Shown here: piece after piece, positions 46,017 through 58,391 of the stretch | Position numbering within the stretch: position 1 is the first letter of the stretch | Layout of the letters: every line of letters begins with the position of its first letter | NCBI RefSeq assembly: GCF_048569485.1 | Contig: NC_134359.1 | Coordinates: forward strand, 28,164,940-28,228,939 | Source: Anomaloglossus baeobatrachus | Taxonomy: Eukaryota > Chordata > Amphibia > Anura > Aromobatidae | DNA: 64,000 nucleotides | Reading direction: 5' to 3' | Notes under the pieces: model-generated | What the model saw: the letters and a program-made list of their open reading frames with translations, nothing else | The model's database searches: none | Told to the model about the DNA's origin: nothing | Position numbers and translations under genes: made by a program

Positions 46017-46588
46017 AGCCTGCTTTACACGAGACGACCGATTGTGCGATTTCACGATCGATCGTACCCGCCCCCGTCGTTTGTGCGTCATGGGCAAATC
46101 GCTGCCCGTGTCACACAAAGTCGTGAACCCCCCCGTCACACGTACTTATGTGCTGTGTGACGTCGCTGTGGGCGGCGAACATCCTCTTCTTGAAGGGGGA
46201 GGGACGTTCGGCGTCACAGCGACGTCACACAGCCGCCGGCCAATAGAAGCGGAGAGGTGGAGATGAGCGGGACGTAACATCCCGCCCACCTCCTTCCTTC
46301 AGCATTGCCGGCGGGTGCCGCGGGACGCAGGTGAGCTGAGCTCATCGTTCCCGTGGTGTCACACAGAGCCATGTGTGCTACCCCGGGTACGATGAACAAC
46401 CGGCACCATTTTAAATAAACAATATTTTGAAACTGAGCGACGAGTACACCACTCACGATTTATGAGCGATACTGCGTCGCTTGGAGGTGTTACACGAGAC
46501 GACGTCGTGAACGATGCCGGATGTGTGTCACGAAAACCGTGACCCCGACAATGCATCGCACGATATCTTGTCTCGTGTAAAGCACCCT
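46017..46588 (+). mobile_element. TWA-flanked MITE, copy D
   Basis: The ends are agcctgctttacacgagacg and gtctcgtgtaaagcaccct, flanked by TAA (46,014) and TTA (46,589). It belongs to the 'gagacg' subfamily with 54,871. Non-coding. Confidence 0.78.
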
Positions 46589-46631
46589 TTAGACTTGAGA
46601 CCTTTAATATGAGATCCATTACATGGTAGGG

Positions 46632-47598
46632 CAGTGGTCCCCAACCTTTTGCACCAGGGACTGGCTTCAAGCAAGACTATTTTTTCATGGCATGGCAGGG
46701 GTGGGGGTTGGGCAGGGCTTTGGTCATATGGGGTGGGGTTATGGAGGGAGTTATTGAGCCTCAGTGTACAGCACTGCCACTTAGCAGCGCTATACACCAA
46801 ACAGTGCTGCAGACCGGGGGGGTGCTGGAGGAGCCTCTGTGTACAGAACTGTAGACCAAGTCCCCACCAGGAGCTATGCTAGGAGCCATAACACTGAATT
46901 CGCCTGCCTCCCCACCATGGCACGCCCCACATAATGTTTTCTACCGGGAGCCGTGACAAAGCATACTCTGAACCGTCGCAGAGCACACTGTTAGTGTTTA
47001 GTGCTGGTGTGTTGCTCTAACACTAGGTGTCGCTAGATACACTAGTGGAGGAGAAGTCAAACAAGTCAAGGTTCAGGAGCCGGGAATTTGCATCAGTTAC
47101 AAGGGAGAGAGTGGAGCCAATGTCTGGATACAAGTCGGGGGTCGGAAGCTAGGAAGGCATTCCAGGCATAAAGGAAGAGAGCAGAGCCAAGGTCAGGATA
47201 CAAGTCGGGGTCTGGGAGACAGGGAGTCAAGTCAGGGTCAGGGAAGAGGCTACTAGGAATGAGGTAACAGGACAAGATGAAGACAGTCACTTACAGGAGA
47301 CAGCAACAACTGCTGCAACACAGGAACTATCACTGGCGGCGTTTTGGGTGAAGTAGCTCCAAAATAAAACAGAGCAATCACTCTGAGCGAGGCTCCAACG
47401 AACAGGCCCCTCCCAGAGGCCCCGAGACCGGAAACAACCAGTCCACCTGAGAATAATACAAAACCAAGCATTGGCTGTGCAAGAGGGCAGAGCACCACTA
47501 ATCAGAATCATGACAGCTGGTCTATGGCAGTGCCACGGACCGGCAAATCCCCCTAACGGCTCGGTCCTGGTCCACAGACTAGTGGTTAAGGACCCCTG
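46632..47598. mobile_element. Small non-autonomous hAT with CAGTGGTCCCCAACC ends
   Basis: The left end is CAGTGGTCCCCAACC and the right end, reversed, CAGGGGTCCTTAACC. The flanks tggtaggg and tgctaggc agree at 6 of 8 positions, as a worn 8-bp duplication. The outer parts carry 'accagggactgg' and reversed 'cggtcctggtcc'. The interior (about 46,900-47,480) looks like a separate inserted dispersed repeat. No transposase. Confidence 0.68.
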
Positions 47599-48584
47599 TG
47601 CTAGGCAATCTGTATTGTGGCCCAAACTGGAAACTCTCTAAAAAATAAATGTATACAGCTGCAGGGGTAAATGCTCGTTCAATGTTATCTTTTGTATTGA
47701 GTCCCAATATAACACCATGTAGCAAAAGTGTTTGAATTTGTAGGTAATTACGTGGCATCTGTCCATAAAAATCCATACATTCAAATCAGCTGCTAACACA
47801 ATACGGTCATAAATACAACATGGGGAAGGTGCAATAGCAAATCCAACCATATCAATAGTCATCAGCGTATTGCTGTGTGCGGCTCCATCTGTATATGTTT
47901 ATTAGCAAATATTGTATTTCAAGAACATCGATGGCCATGAAGATTTATGCCCTAACATATCATATGTCAATAATTATTTACTATAGTATATTTTAATCAG
48001 TATTTTCAGCTGATCCAGCAGTTTTTGCTGAACCAGAACATTTATATTCATCTCATACAGTGATCCTCGTACACAATTCATGTCCATCCAATGTGAATGA
48101 GAATTAAACACAGAATGGATCAATTATTTACTGTGAAGAAAGGATAAATAAAGCTGCAAGATCACAATAATAAAAAAGGTATAAAATAATAGTGGTAGAT
48201 AGAAAACTGCTGCTAATATTACTAATAATGAAAGCTTCGGACGGTAATAATTATGTAGTTACATTTTAGCATTTGTATTACAACCACAATGTTGGACTAC
48301 CAACCTATTATATTTTACTACAATGACTGTGTGTTAACAGTTCACTATCAATGTAACCTGGGCTATAGACATAGATACTTTTAATTATTAGAATTCATTA
48401 AAATATTTTGTAATATGTCAGCAAAAAAATGTTGGCTGCCCACGATTCTTGAATAAATATTAGGCTCATGCTTAGCTCATGCACATAGGCATTAGATTGG
48501 CTGTCTGACTCAGTGACATCTACTAGAGAGGTTTCTAGTCATGCTCTGACCTGGGCAAAGGTTATTGTGCAAGCAGGAGAAGGA
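47599..48584. other. No feature recognised
   Basis: AT-rich sequence without recognised repeats or coding signs. Confidence 0.35.
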
Positions 48585-50105
48585 GGTGAGCTGTGACATA
48601 ATCTATTGTGAATGGTGAATCCTATGTTACCTACTGGATATAGAGGTGTTATCAGTCATTATACAGGAGGAGGTGAGCTGTGACATCACCTATTGTGAAT
48701 GGTGGATCCTGTGTTATCTACTGTATATAAAGGTGTTATAAGTCAGGAGGTGAGCTATGACATAATCTATTGTGAATGGTGGATCCTATGTTTCCTACTG
48801 GATATAGAGGTGGTATCAATCATTGTACAGGAGGAGGTGAGCTGTGACATCACCTATTGTGGATCCTGTCTTATTTACTGTATATAGGGGTGTTATTAAT
48901 TATTGTACAGGAAGAGGAGGTGAGCTGTGACATCACCTATTGTGAATGGTGGATCCTGTGTTATTTACTGTATATAGGGGTGTTATTAATTATTTTAGAG
49001 GAATAATGGTGAATGGTGGATCCTGTGTTATCTACTGTTTATAAAGGTGTTATTAGTCAGGAGGTGAGCTGTGACAACATCTATTGTGAATGGTGGATCC
49101 TGTGTTATTTACTGTATATAGGGGTGTTATTAATTATTTTACAGGAAGAGGAGGTGAGTTGTGACATCACCTATTGTGAATGGTGGATCCTGTGTTATTT
49201 ACTGTATATAGGGGTGTTATTAATTATTTTAGAGGAATAATGGTGAATGGTGGATCCTGTGTTATCTACTGTTTATAAAGGTGTTATTAGTCAGGAGGTG
49301 AGCTGTGACAACATCTATTGTGAATGGTGGATCCTATGTTACTTACTGGATATAGAGGTGTTATCAATCATTGTACAGGAGGTGAGCTGTGACATCACCT
49401 ATTGTGAATGGTGGATCCTGTATTATCTACTGTATATAGAGGGGTTATTAATTATTGTACAGGAAAAGGAGGTGAGCTGTGACATCATCTATTGTAAATC
49501 GTGGATCCTGTGTTATTTACTGTGTATAGGGTAGGGGTGTGTCATTACACAGGAGGAGAAGGTGAGTTGTGACATCATCCATTGACTGTGGTGGATCCTG
49601 TGTCATCTACTGTATATAAAGTTTCTATCTGTCATTGTACCGGAGGAGGGGGTGAGCTGTGACATCACCTATTGTGAATGGTGGATCCTGTGTTATTTAA
49701 TGTATATAGAGGTGTTATCACTAATTGTACAGGAGGTGGAAGTGAGCTGTGACATTAACTGTTGAGAATAGTGGATCCTGTGTTATGTACTGTATATAGA
49801 GGTGTTATCAGTCATTGTACTGGAGGAGGAGGAGGTGAGCTGTGACATCCTGTATTGTGAATGGTGGATTCTGTGTTATCTACTGTATTTAGAGTTATCT
49901 GTCATTATACAGGAGGAGGTGAGGTGTGCCATCACCTATTGTGATTGGTGGATCCTGTGTTATTTACTGTATATAGAGTTTATATAGAGGTGCTATCAGT
50001 CATTATACAGGAGGAGGAGGTGAGCTGTGATATCACCAATAGTGAGTGTTTGATTTTGTATTATCTAATGAATATAGAGGTTTTACCTTTCATTGTAATA
50101 CTGTC
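48585..50105. repeat. Minisatellite, ~75-90-bp units, about 17-19 copies
   Basis: The unit is ggtgagctgtgacatcacc...attgtgaatggtggatcctg...tgttatctactgtatatagaggtgttat. Copies differ by small indels and substitutions, so it is older than the arrays at 6,143-21,483. The 60-95-codon frames in it are by-products. Confidence 0.93.
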
Positions 50106-50373
50106 TGTGATGATAATGAGACTACTAAAAAAATCGGTGCAGAACAGGAAGTGTAAATATAATATTAGCCTTCATTTTCAGTGTTTAAAAGTGCAAGAAT
50201 TTTTAAAGCATAATTATGTATAAATTTAAAGCAAAAAGTATCAAAAATGAAAAAAAAAGCATTTAACAAAAAAATCTACCATTATAGAGAGTGAACATCA
50301 CATCACATCCAGTGAAATGAACCTTTGCACAAGCCATGCAACTTCCAAGTCTGATTTAAAGAATGTGATTTGG

Positions 50374-51055
50374 TTAAAGCGCACCAATGACCAGGATTTT
50401 CCTATATAACCTAAAGCCAGTGCTATACTGGCACTATCAGGCTGATTCTATACATGCCTGTAGTTAGTAGCTAGGATGTATAGGTTTTGAAACACAAGAA
50501 AGTAAAGTTTGTAAAATGAGCAGCTTTTTGAATGACAGCAGCTGATAGCTGGGGTGGATATTCATAGTGATTCCCGTCCCCTGCCTGTCCATTCTCTCCC
50601 TATTATTTATGTCAATTATATTATAGAATTGTTTTACTAAGTGACTAGAAGGACCTGTGCTGATGTCATACCCATGTGACCAGAAGGGGCGGGGCCTCAG
50701 CCAACAGAAAAATAAAAATGCTTCCTGGTATCAGCTATGTTGGGTGAGGCCCCACCCCTTCTGGTCACATGGGTATGACATCAGCACAGGTCCTTCTAGT
50801 CACTTAGTAAAATGATTCTATAATAGAATTAGAATAAATAACAGGCGGAGGACAGACAGGCAGGGAGGCGGGAATCACTATAAATACCCACCCCATCTAT
50901 CAGCTGCTGTCATTTTACAAACTTTACTTGCTTGTATTTCAGAAACAATACATACGATCTCACACCTAAAGGCATGTATAGAATCAGCATGATAGCACCA
51001 GTATAGCACTGGCTTTAGGTTATATATGAAAATCCTGGGGATTGGTTCACTTTAA
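50374..51055. mobile_element. T2/Kolobok-type MITE, 682 bp, near-palindromic
   Basis: The ends are TTAAAGCGCACCAATGACC and GGGGATTGGTTCACTTTAA. Arms of about 300 bp hold aacctaaagccagtgctata and acccatgtgaccagaagggg, or their reverses. Non-coding. Confidence 0.85.
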
Positions 51056-51959
51056 TGAAAAGTAGTTTTGTGACACTTATACTGTATGGTACAAACACAT
51101 TGCACGCATTGTTTTCCTCTCATGTCTGGCGAATAGATTTAGTTACATAGTTTCTAAGATCCCTGTTGAGAACATAGCATACAATTCTCCATCAATTGCT
51201 TTCTCGAAAAAAAGATCATAAAAATATAGAGAATGGTAAACTCTATAAACACCAATAATAAACTGTTACGACCCACGGAGGAGGCGGACTATAGACTGAA
51301 TGTTGGAAATAATTCATAATTGCGTTATTTTTCTATGATAGAATTACTCTAAAACTAACTTAATTAAAATGATGTTGAAACCATTCCCAGAGTGACACTG
51401 ATGAAGAAAATTCAAAAGCTTGTTAGTACTGATTGAGCTTAATAGAGACTCGAGCATCTTCTCTGTAATTGCTGAGATACAGTTCAGGTTAAAGCCAAAA
51501 TAAAATTCACTGCAATTTTTTTCCTGTCGGTATAATCACAAAGGACAAAGATAAGAACATCGGCGCTGGTTCAGACACGGGGAGTGCACTCGGCGCAGCA
51601 TTATTTAAGCTATAATTAAGCTGTTTTGTCGTTAAGGGAGAAATGACAGAAGTAAAGGGAACAGTGGCAGAAATGAAAGAGTCTCAGATGTGCGCGACAC
51701 AGACGGAGCTTTGGGTTTTCTCGCCAGCGTTAACTTAGATGACTTGAAAGTACACAGAAATGAGGTGAGGAGCGTGCTGGGCGTTTTTTGTGACTAGATG
51801 AAGGGACGCATTGATTGGCTTTTTTACATTGGTTTTTATTTTGTATGAGAATGTATTATAGGGCTTGAGAATGAGCTGATTGCAGACATGGGAATGACTA
51901 TATAGTCTATCACAAGTAGGACTGCTCTCCACCAAGAACATGGGTAGCAGTCGTACGCC
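51056..51959. other. Repeat-poor island
   Basis: No gene seen. The part 51,480-51,780 has a mixed composition free of transposon marks (gcattatttaagctataatt at 51,598). It is a guess at conserved noncoding DNA. Confidence 0.3.
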
Positions 51960-52576
51960 AAAATCGGAATAAGTCCTTGTCACGTCTCCACTAGAGTCCG
52001 CTCCTGAAACTTCTGCTTCGGTCACTAGGTGCCACTGTATTCCCGCCATGGATAGTGCTGGTGATCGGAGAGGAGTCGGTGCCAGTAGCTCTGGTGGGGG
52101 GTTGGCTGCATCCTGCAAGTGCATTTGCCATTTTTGACCTGAGTTGGCTGGTGGCTTTTTTGTGGTGAGTTTTTTTTATTTTTTTATCTTTATTTTTTTA
52201 TCTCTGGTGGGTGAAGACTCTGCCCATCCACTAAGCTGGGGTCCCTGGGGCCTGCAGTATCACTGGCTGACTGTGGGTGGCGTGTGCCTTCCAGCTGATG
52301 TTACCGCCTTTCAGCCACAGCCAATGGGAAGGCACCACACGCCTCTTATTACTCCTCCTTTCTATTGTTCTCGCTTCTGATTCTGTATATTGATCCCTGT
52401 GTTTTGACCCCTGCCTGCTCTCTGACTAATCTCCTGCCAGCCATTTTCTTACCTCACTGCCATCTCCGGTTTTGACCTTTGCCTGGTTTCCTGACTACAT
52501 CCTAGTCTGCTGATTTTGTCCCTTTTCTGTATCTCCTCTTTTGACCCTGCCTGATGACTATTCTTTTCCGGACTGC
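51960..52576 (+). repeat. Dispersed repeat related to 2,013-2,515, left part
   Basis: It shares the order of islands with 2,013-2,515 (cactaggtgccac, tagtgctggtgatcggagag, ccaatgggaaggcaccacac, ttttgaccctgcctgatgac). It continues at 53,296 after a 689-bp insertion. Confidence 0.6.
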
Positions 52577-52591
52577 AGACTTCCACAGGTA

Positions 52592-53280
52592 ACACCAAAA
52601 AACTGAGCTGTTGCAAAAAAACCAGTAAACATGCAATATTACAAGCATGTAAATGGCAGCCTCTAGACAAGAAAAAAACAAAGAGAAAAATTGTATGAAA
52701 AATACCCTAAATAATAATGAATAAACTGCAAGTGCTTAATAACAGGGTACTTAGTATATACATTTTTGCAAAAACGTAAGAAGCCATCCCACCTCGTCAC
52801 GGTGTACCCATCTGGGACAGTCCCTAATCATACAATTTTTCTCTTTGTTTTTTTCTTGTCTAGAGGCTGCCATTTACATGCTTGTAATATTGCATGTTTA
52901 CTGTTTTTTTTTTACAGCTCAGTTTTTTGGTGTTTTTTTGTCTGTTATCTTGCTTTATTGCAAGTTGGCGGTGCAGCCCTCCTTATACTGAGGCTGAACA
53001 ACTAGTTGCTTCCCACTTTGCTGTGTATTTAATCTGGGACCCGGCTGACCACTTGTTACCATTCACATTGGAGTTTTGATAGACACAAGTCAGGTATGTA
53101 TTATGGTTTTAACTTTAGTTGGTTAGGGACAGTCTCAGATGGGTACACCGTGACAAGGTGGGATGGCTTCTTACGTTTTTGCAAAAATGTATATACTAAG
53201 TACCCTGTTATTAAGCACTTGCAGTTTATTCATTATTATTCAGGGTATTTTTCATACAATTTTTCTCTTTGCTTTTTTCT
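52592..53280. mobile_element. Inverted-duplication insertion with 15-bp target duplication
   Basis: AGACTTCCACAGGTA occurs at both 52,577-52,591 and 53,281-53,295. The 689-bp insert has an arm (52,592-52,828: accaaaaaactgagctgttg...gggacagtccctaa). Its pieces recur in reverse both right after the arm (52,829-52,935) and at the far end (53,125-53,280). A unique ~190 bp lies between. It resembles the partly inverted pLTR arrangement of Penelope-like elements or a twin-primed LINE. No coding part. Confidence 0.65.
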
Positions 53281-53295
53281 AGACTTCCACAGGTA

Positions 53296-53450
53296 GCAAT
53301 CTCCAGGGCTCTGTAGTAATTCCAGATCCCTGTACAGAGGTTTAAGGATTTTAGGATTCTCAGGATCCTGCTAAGTGGGCAGCTAGCCTCTAGCCTGTCT
53401 GTGACAGCGATCCTAAGACTGTGGTTCCAGGCAGATGTTACAATGCTCAA
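53296..53450 (+). repeat. Dispersed repeat, right part
   Basis: Continuation of 51,960-52,576 past the insertion. Non-coding. Confidence 0.45.
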
Positions 53451-53627
53451 CGGGTGAGTCCAGCTTACAAAATGTGGTAGACCTTCCTAGTTTGGTAAAT
53501 AACACAATATACTATTATTGTTAGTGTCTGAGAGAGACCCTACTCTCCAGCTACAAGCTCTGGTATCAGTAGATCAACTTCTGATTTTGTCCAACACAAG
53601 ACGGTACTTCATATGTTGAGTCATTAT

Positions 53628-53963
53628 GAGAGATGAGTGGACCCGTGGAAGCTCTATTTGGCAAGTTCAGCTGGACTTTAGCTATAGTTTTGCACCTGGA
53701 CTTGACCTGAACCCCAATGGAAGTCACTAATTGGTCAGTTCAGATCACCACCAGCCAGCCATAAACAGATCACTTCTGGGGACGATTAGGTGGGGTTTTT
53801 CCATTTTTTTTGTTACCCCCAGTGTGAGACGTTCAAACACTGCAAGTGGCTCGCACTGAGCTGAGCACCGAGCGTACCCGAGCACAACGATGCTTGCCCA
53901 AGTGGTTTGCATATGTAAAACACCCGAACTCCGAACACCGAGTCATAGGTTCACTCAACTCTA
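53628..53963. mobile_element. Small hAT MITE with ends like the giant hAT
   Basis: One end reads (g)AGAGATGAGTGGACC and the other, reversed, TAGAGTTGAGTGAACC, the same A/T-differing pair seen at the two ends of 5,339-15,529. It is 336 bp, without coding capacity. Flanks gtcattat and gtcctgac match weakly, so it is old or not exactly bounded. Confidence 0.65.
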
Positions 53964-54867
53964 GTCCTGACCAGAACTGTGTATGAAGGGGGCTAGCTGA
54001 CCGCTCATTTCAGTCGCTTTCGTTCTCTGTCCCAGCCATGTATAAGCCGAAAGGGTTATCCTAACAAATATTATAATACTTGTGGCCCCCTGTCTTGGGG
54101 CCCAAAAAAGCCACATCATAAGAAACAAGTATTATAAATGACACTTAGTGGGCAAAGGCTTTTACAGCTGAACAAACATTTTAATGCATAACCCACACCA
54201 CAATATACCCTCCAACTCAATGTGTTTAATTCATTATTTGTCAAAGTGATGGCTGATCCCCAGAAACACATATGAGTGACAACCACGGTGCCCCTACAAG
54301 AGTGAGAGCTATTTTAATTCTCCATTTGCAAATTCCTGTCCGCCCATAAAGTGTAGGTGTTTTAACCCAATGAGGCATTACTTTGATAGGAACCCAACAT
54401 CAAGCGGTCACCTTGCCGTTGGCTGTTGGACTCACTTAAAACTGGCCATTTTTGTGTGCTAAGTATCTCAAGTCTTTTTTCTTAGATTACAGGGTTATAC
54501 CTTCTGATTAAGCTCCTGCTCTTCAGCCTTAGGCTATTTTAATTCTTCATTAGCAGGTTCCTGTCCGCCCATATATTGTAGGTTTTTAACCCAAAGAGAG
54601 GCATTATTTTGATAGGGACCCAACAAAAAGAGGTTGTCTTGCCGTTGGCTGTTGGGCTCACATAAAACTGGCCATTTTTGTGTGCTAAGTATCTCAATTT
54701 TTACATGTTTTTCATAGCAGTAATGCATGTCTATATTCCCATATTCATTGTTCCACAAATCTTAGTACTGCAGAGAGTGCAACTGTCTCCTTTTTTTTTC
54801 CTACAAGAGTGAAAGACTCAGAGCCACCATGTGTGCATTGAACAGATCTGAGCCACCAGCATGACCC
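53964..54867. repeat. Unassigned stretch with a ~180-bp direct duplication
   Basis: 54,300-54,476 and 54,535-54,712 are similar (aaaactggccatttttgtgtgctaagtatc in both, with gttttaacccaa starts), in direct orientation. Nothing else is recognised. Confidence 0.6.
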
Positions 54868-54870
54868 TAA

Positions 54871-55441
54871 AGGGTGCTTTACATGAGACGATCTATCGTG
54901 CTATAGATCGTCGGGGTCACGGTTTTCGTGACGCACATCCGGCATCGCTTGCAACTACGGGCTGTGTGACACCTCCGAGCAATGCAGTATCGCTCACAAA
55001 TCGTGAGTCATGTACTCGTCGCTTGGTTTCATAACATCGTTTAATTAAAATGGCGCCGGTTGCGCATCGTTCCTGGGGTAGCACACGCCGCTCCGTGTGA
55101 CACCCCGGGAACGATGAACACAGCTTACCTCCGTCCCATGGCACCCACCGGTTATGCGGAAGGAAGGAGGTGGGCGGGATGTTTACGTCCCACTCATCTC
55201 CACCCCTCTGCTTCTATTGGCCGGCGGCTGTGTGACGTCGCTGTGACGCCGAAAGTCCCTCCCACTTCAGGAAGAGGATGTTCACCGCCCACAGCGACGT
55301 CACACAGCAGGTAAGTACGTGTGACGGGGGTTAACGACTTTGTACGCCACGAGCAACTAATTGCCCGTGACGCGCAAACGACGGGGGCGGGTATGATCGA
55401 TCGTGAAATTGCACGATAGATCGTACCGTGTAAAGCAGCCT
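54871..55441 (-). mobile_element. TAA-flanked MITE, copy E
   Basis: The ends are agggtgctttacatgagacg and accgtgtaaagcagcct, with TAA at 54,868-54,870 and 55,442-55,444. The core is in the opposite orientation to copies A-D. Non-coding. Confidence 0.82.
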
Positions 55442-55444
55442 TAA

Positions 55445-56337
55445 GTCCTGTCCGAGCCCTGATCTTAATCCTTCTCTCCCCCACTCTCAGGGTGGGCCAG
55501 AAAACACAAAGACAAAACCCCACAAAATGACACAGACAAAGGAGAATGAAAATTCGAACACACAGTGCTCAAAACACACAGGAGAGATATAATATGTATA
55601 CTGGGGAACAACGAAAAGGGAAGAAAGTGACGCATAATAGGGAAAAGCGCAACATTGATCACCATAAAGAGGAAAATCACCAAGACCGGGATCGCTGAAA
55701 CTAAAGCAGAAGCTATCATCAGCACATCCAGGAAGGAAATTAATTTAATAGGGAGGAGACAGCTGCATGTGGCAATTAGCAACCTGAGCTCTAGGTCCTG
55801 CTCACCAGATGCAGCAATTAACTCCTGCAGAGCTGAAGACCAGAGAACCTGAACTAGCCAACGTCCGGCTCTGTTGTTTATGGAATTTTAGAGGCTTGAA
55901 TTAAAAAGTTTTCTTTGATTGAGTGACTGATGCATAACCTGGTATCTTCCTTTCAGTCTGATAGTCTAATACCATAGCTACAGGAATCAAATGACATTGA
56001 GTTGTTTTTGTAGCATCCCACTGAAAAAAAAGACAAAATAATAAGTTAAAGAGAAAAAAAGAAAACAAAACAACATTCAGGGCGCAAACAAGCAACAAAT
56101 CTTCGAAGTTTGCTGCCAAAAGTGTAAACAGGAGCGAATATGCAAAATTAGCACCTTCATATCCAGCTGAGCGTTGGTTTTAATTATCACACTGTAGTGG
56201 GAATTTCTTAAATATTCATTTTGGCACTGTAAGTGAAAAGGATATTTTTAAAACTTCTTACTTTGCACGTTTTACAATGAGCAAGAAAACTTCTTAAGCC
56301 CTGCAAAACTTGCATATTCATATATACAATCTGAAGC
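55445..56337. other. No feature recognised
   Basis: AT-rich, purine-rich sequence without a recognised repeat or gene. Confidence 0.35.
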
Positions 56338-56339
56338 TA

Positions 56340-57964
56340 CGGTGCCTTGCGAAAGTATTCGGCCCCCTTGAATTTTTCAATCTTTTCCCACATTTCAGGC
56401 TTCAAACATAAAGATAAAAAAATTAAAATTTTATGGTGAAGAATCAACAACAAGTGGACACAATTGTGAAGTTGAACGAAATGTATTGCTTATTTTAAAC
56501 TTTTATAAAAAATAAATAACTGTAAATTGGGGCGTGCAATATTATTCATCCCCTTTAAGTTAATACTTTGTAGCGCCACCTTTTGCTGCGATTACAGCTG
56601 CAGTCGCTTGGGGTATGTGTCTATCAGTTTTGCACATGGAGAGACTGAAATTATTGCCCATTCTTCCTTTGTAAACAGCTGGAGCTGAGTGAGGTTGGAT
56701 GGAGGCGTTTGTGAACAGCAGTTTTCAGCTCTTTCCACAGATTCTCGATTGGGTTCAGGTCTGGACTGTGACTTGTCCATTCTAACACCTGGATACGGTT
56801 ATTTGTGAACCATTCCATTGTAGATTTTGCTTTATGTTTGGGATCATTGACTTGTTGAAAGACAAATCTCCGTCCCAGCCTCAGGTCTTTTGCAGACTCC
56901 AACAGGTTTTCTTTAAGAATGGTCCTGTATTTGGCTCCATCCATCTTCCCATCAATTTTAACCATCTTCCCTGTCCCTGCTGAAGTAAAGCAGGCCCAAA
57001 CCATGATGCTGCCACCACCATGTCTGACAGTGGGGATGGGGTGTTCAGGGTGATGAGCTGTGTTGCTTTAACGCCAAACATATCGTTTGGTATTGTGCCC
57101 AAAAAGTTTGATTTTGGTTTCATCTGACCAGAGCACCTTCTTCCACATGTTTGGTGTCTCCCAGGTGGCTTGTGGCAAACTTTAAACAACACTTTTTATG
57201 GATATCTTTGAGAAATGGCTTTCTCCTTCTCACTCTTCCATAAAGGCCAGATTTGTGCAGTGTACGACTGATTGTTGTCCTATGGACAGACTCTCCCACC
57301 TCAGCTGTAGATCTCTGCAGTTCATCCAGAGTGACCATGGGCCTCTTGGCTGCATCTCTGATCAGTCTTCTCCTTGTTTGAGATGAAAGTTTGGATGGAG
57401 GCCGGGTCTTGGTAGATTTGCAGTGGTATGATACTCCTTCCATTTCAATATGATCGCTTGCACAGTGCTCCTTGGGATGTTTAAAATTGTGGAAATCTTT
57501 TTGTAACCAAATCCGGCTTTAAACGTTTCCACGACAGTATCATGGACCTGCCTGTTGTGTTCCTTGGTCTTCATGATGCTCTCTGCGCTTTACACAGAAC
57601 CCTGAGACTATCACACAGCAGGGGCATTTATACGGAGACTTGATTACACACAGGGGCTTATATTTATCATCATCAGTCATTTAGGACAACATTGGATCAT
57701 TCAGAGATCCTCAATCAACTTCTGGAGTGAGTTTGCTGCACTGAAAGTAAAGGGGATGAATAATATTGCACGCCCCAATTTTCAGTTATTTAGTTTTTAT
57801 AAAAGTTTAAAATAAGCAATAAAGTCCGTTCAACTTCACAATTGTGTCCCACTTGTTGTTGATTCTTCACCAGAACATTAACATTTTTATCATTATGTAT
57901 AAAGCCTGAAATGTGGGAAAAGGTTGAAAAATTCAAGGGGGCTAAATACTTTTGCAAGGCACTG
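56340..57964 (-). mobile_element. Full-length Tc1-like transposon, 1,625 bp
   Basis: The ends cggtgccttgcgaaagtatt and, reversed, cagtgccttgcaaaagtatt lie inside TA duplications (56,338-56,339 and 57,965-57,966). The inverted repeats extend about 200 bp (cccttgaatttttcaatctt and its partner). One minus-strand transposase gene, now broken, fills the centre. Confidence 0.92.
56560..57574 (-). pseudogene. Tc1 transposase pseudogene
   Basis: It starts MKTKEHNRQVHDTVVETFKA, then has the helix-turn-helix FKAGFGYKKISTILNIPRST and a second one around RRLIRDAAKRPMVTLDELQ. The DDE core follows, with SDETKI-like, FQQVNDPKHKAKS and HSPDLNPIENLWKEL, ending AAKGGATKY at 56,560. About 340 codons would be the normal length. 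The frame changes at least three times (near 57,400, 57,180 and 56,680) and a stop follows KRYVWR, so no working enzyme is made. The catalytic D-D-E surroundings are all still recognisable. Confidence 0.92.
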
Positions 57965-57966
57965 TA

Positions 57967-58391
57967 CTTAATAGCTAAAGTTAAGTTAAAACCGTTTGCT
58001 CGATTAACCTTAAATTTTACAGAAAATTTGAATTTGCCAGAATAAGAATTATTTTGTAAATAACTTTGGTAGGAGAGAGTCCAGATGACCAGTGCTCCCA
58101 AATGCAAACATTTATTATCAATTTGCCGCAATTGACAAAACTAAAAATGTGTTAAAAACACAACGCATTTCGGCTCTACGCAGCCTTCCTGAGACGTCTG
58201 CCTCTGTGTCTGCCTCTGTGGTCCTGTGCGTCACCCACCAGTGAGGTACAGAACCAGCTTATTATGAATCTTGAAGCTGGGAATCGGTGGTTGGAGCTAC
58301 ACTCAAACCAAAACAAATTGATCCAAATCGGATTTCCAGGCCTAGTTCAAGCAAATCTGTCAAATTCAAATTTCTGGAAATTCACTCATCC
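57967..58391. other. No gene; short dispersed-repeat motif
   Basis: AT-rich. A motif (acaacgcatttcggctctac near 58,160) resembles dispersed repeats. No frame is significant. Confidence 0.3.
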
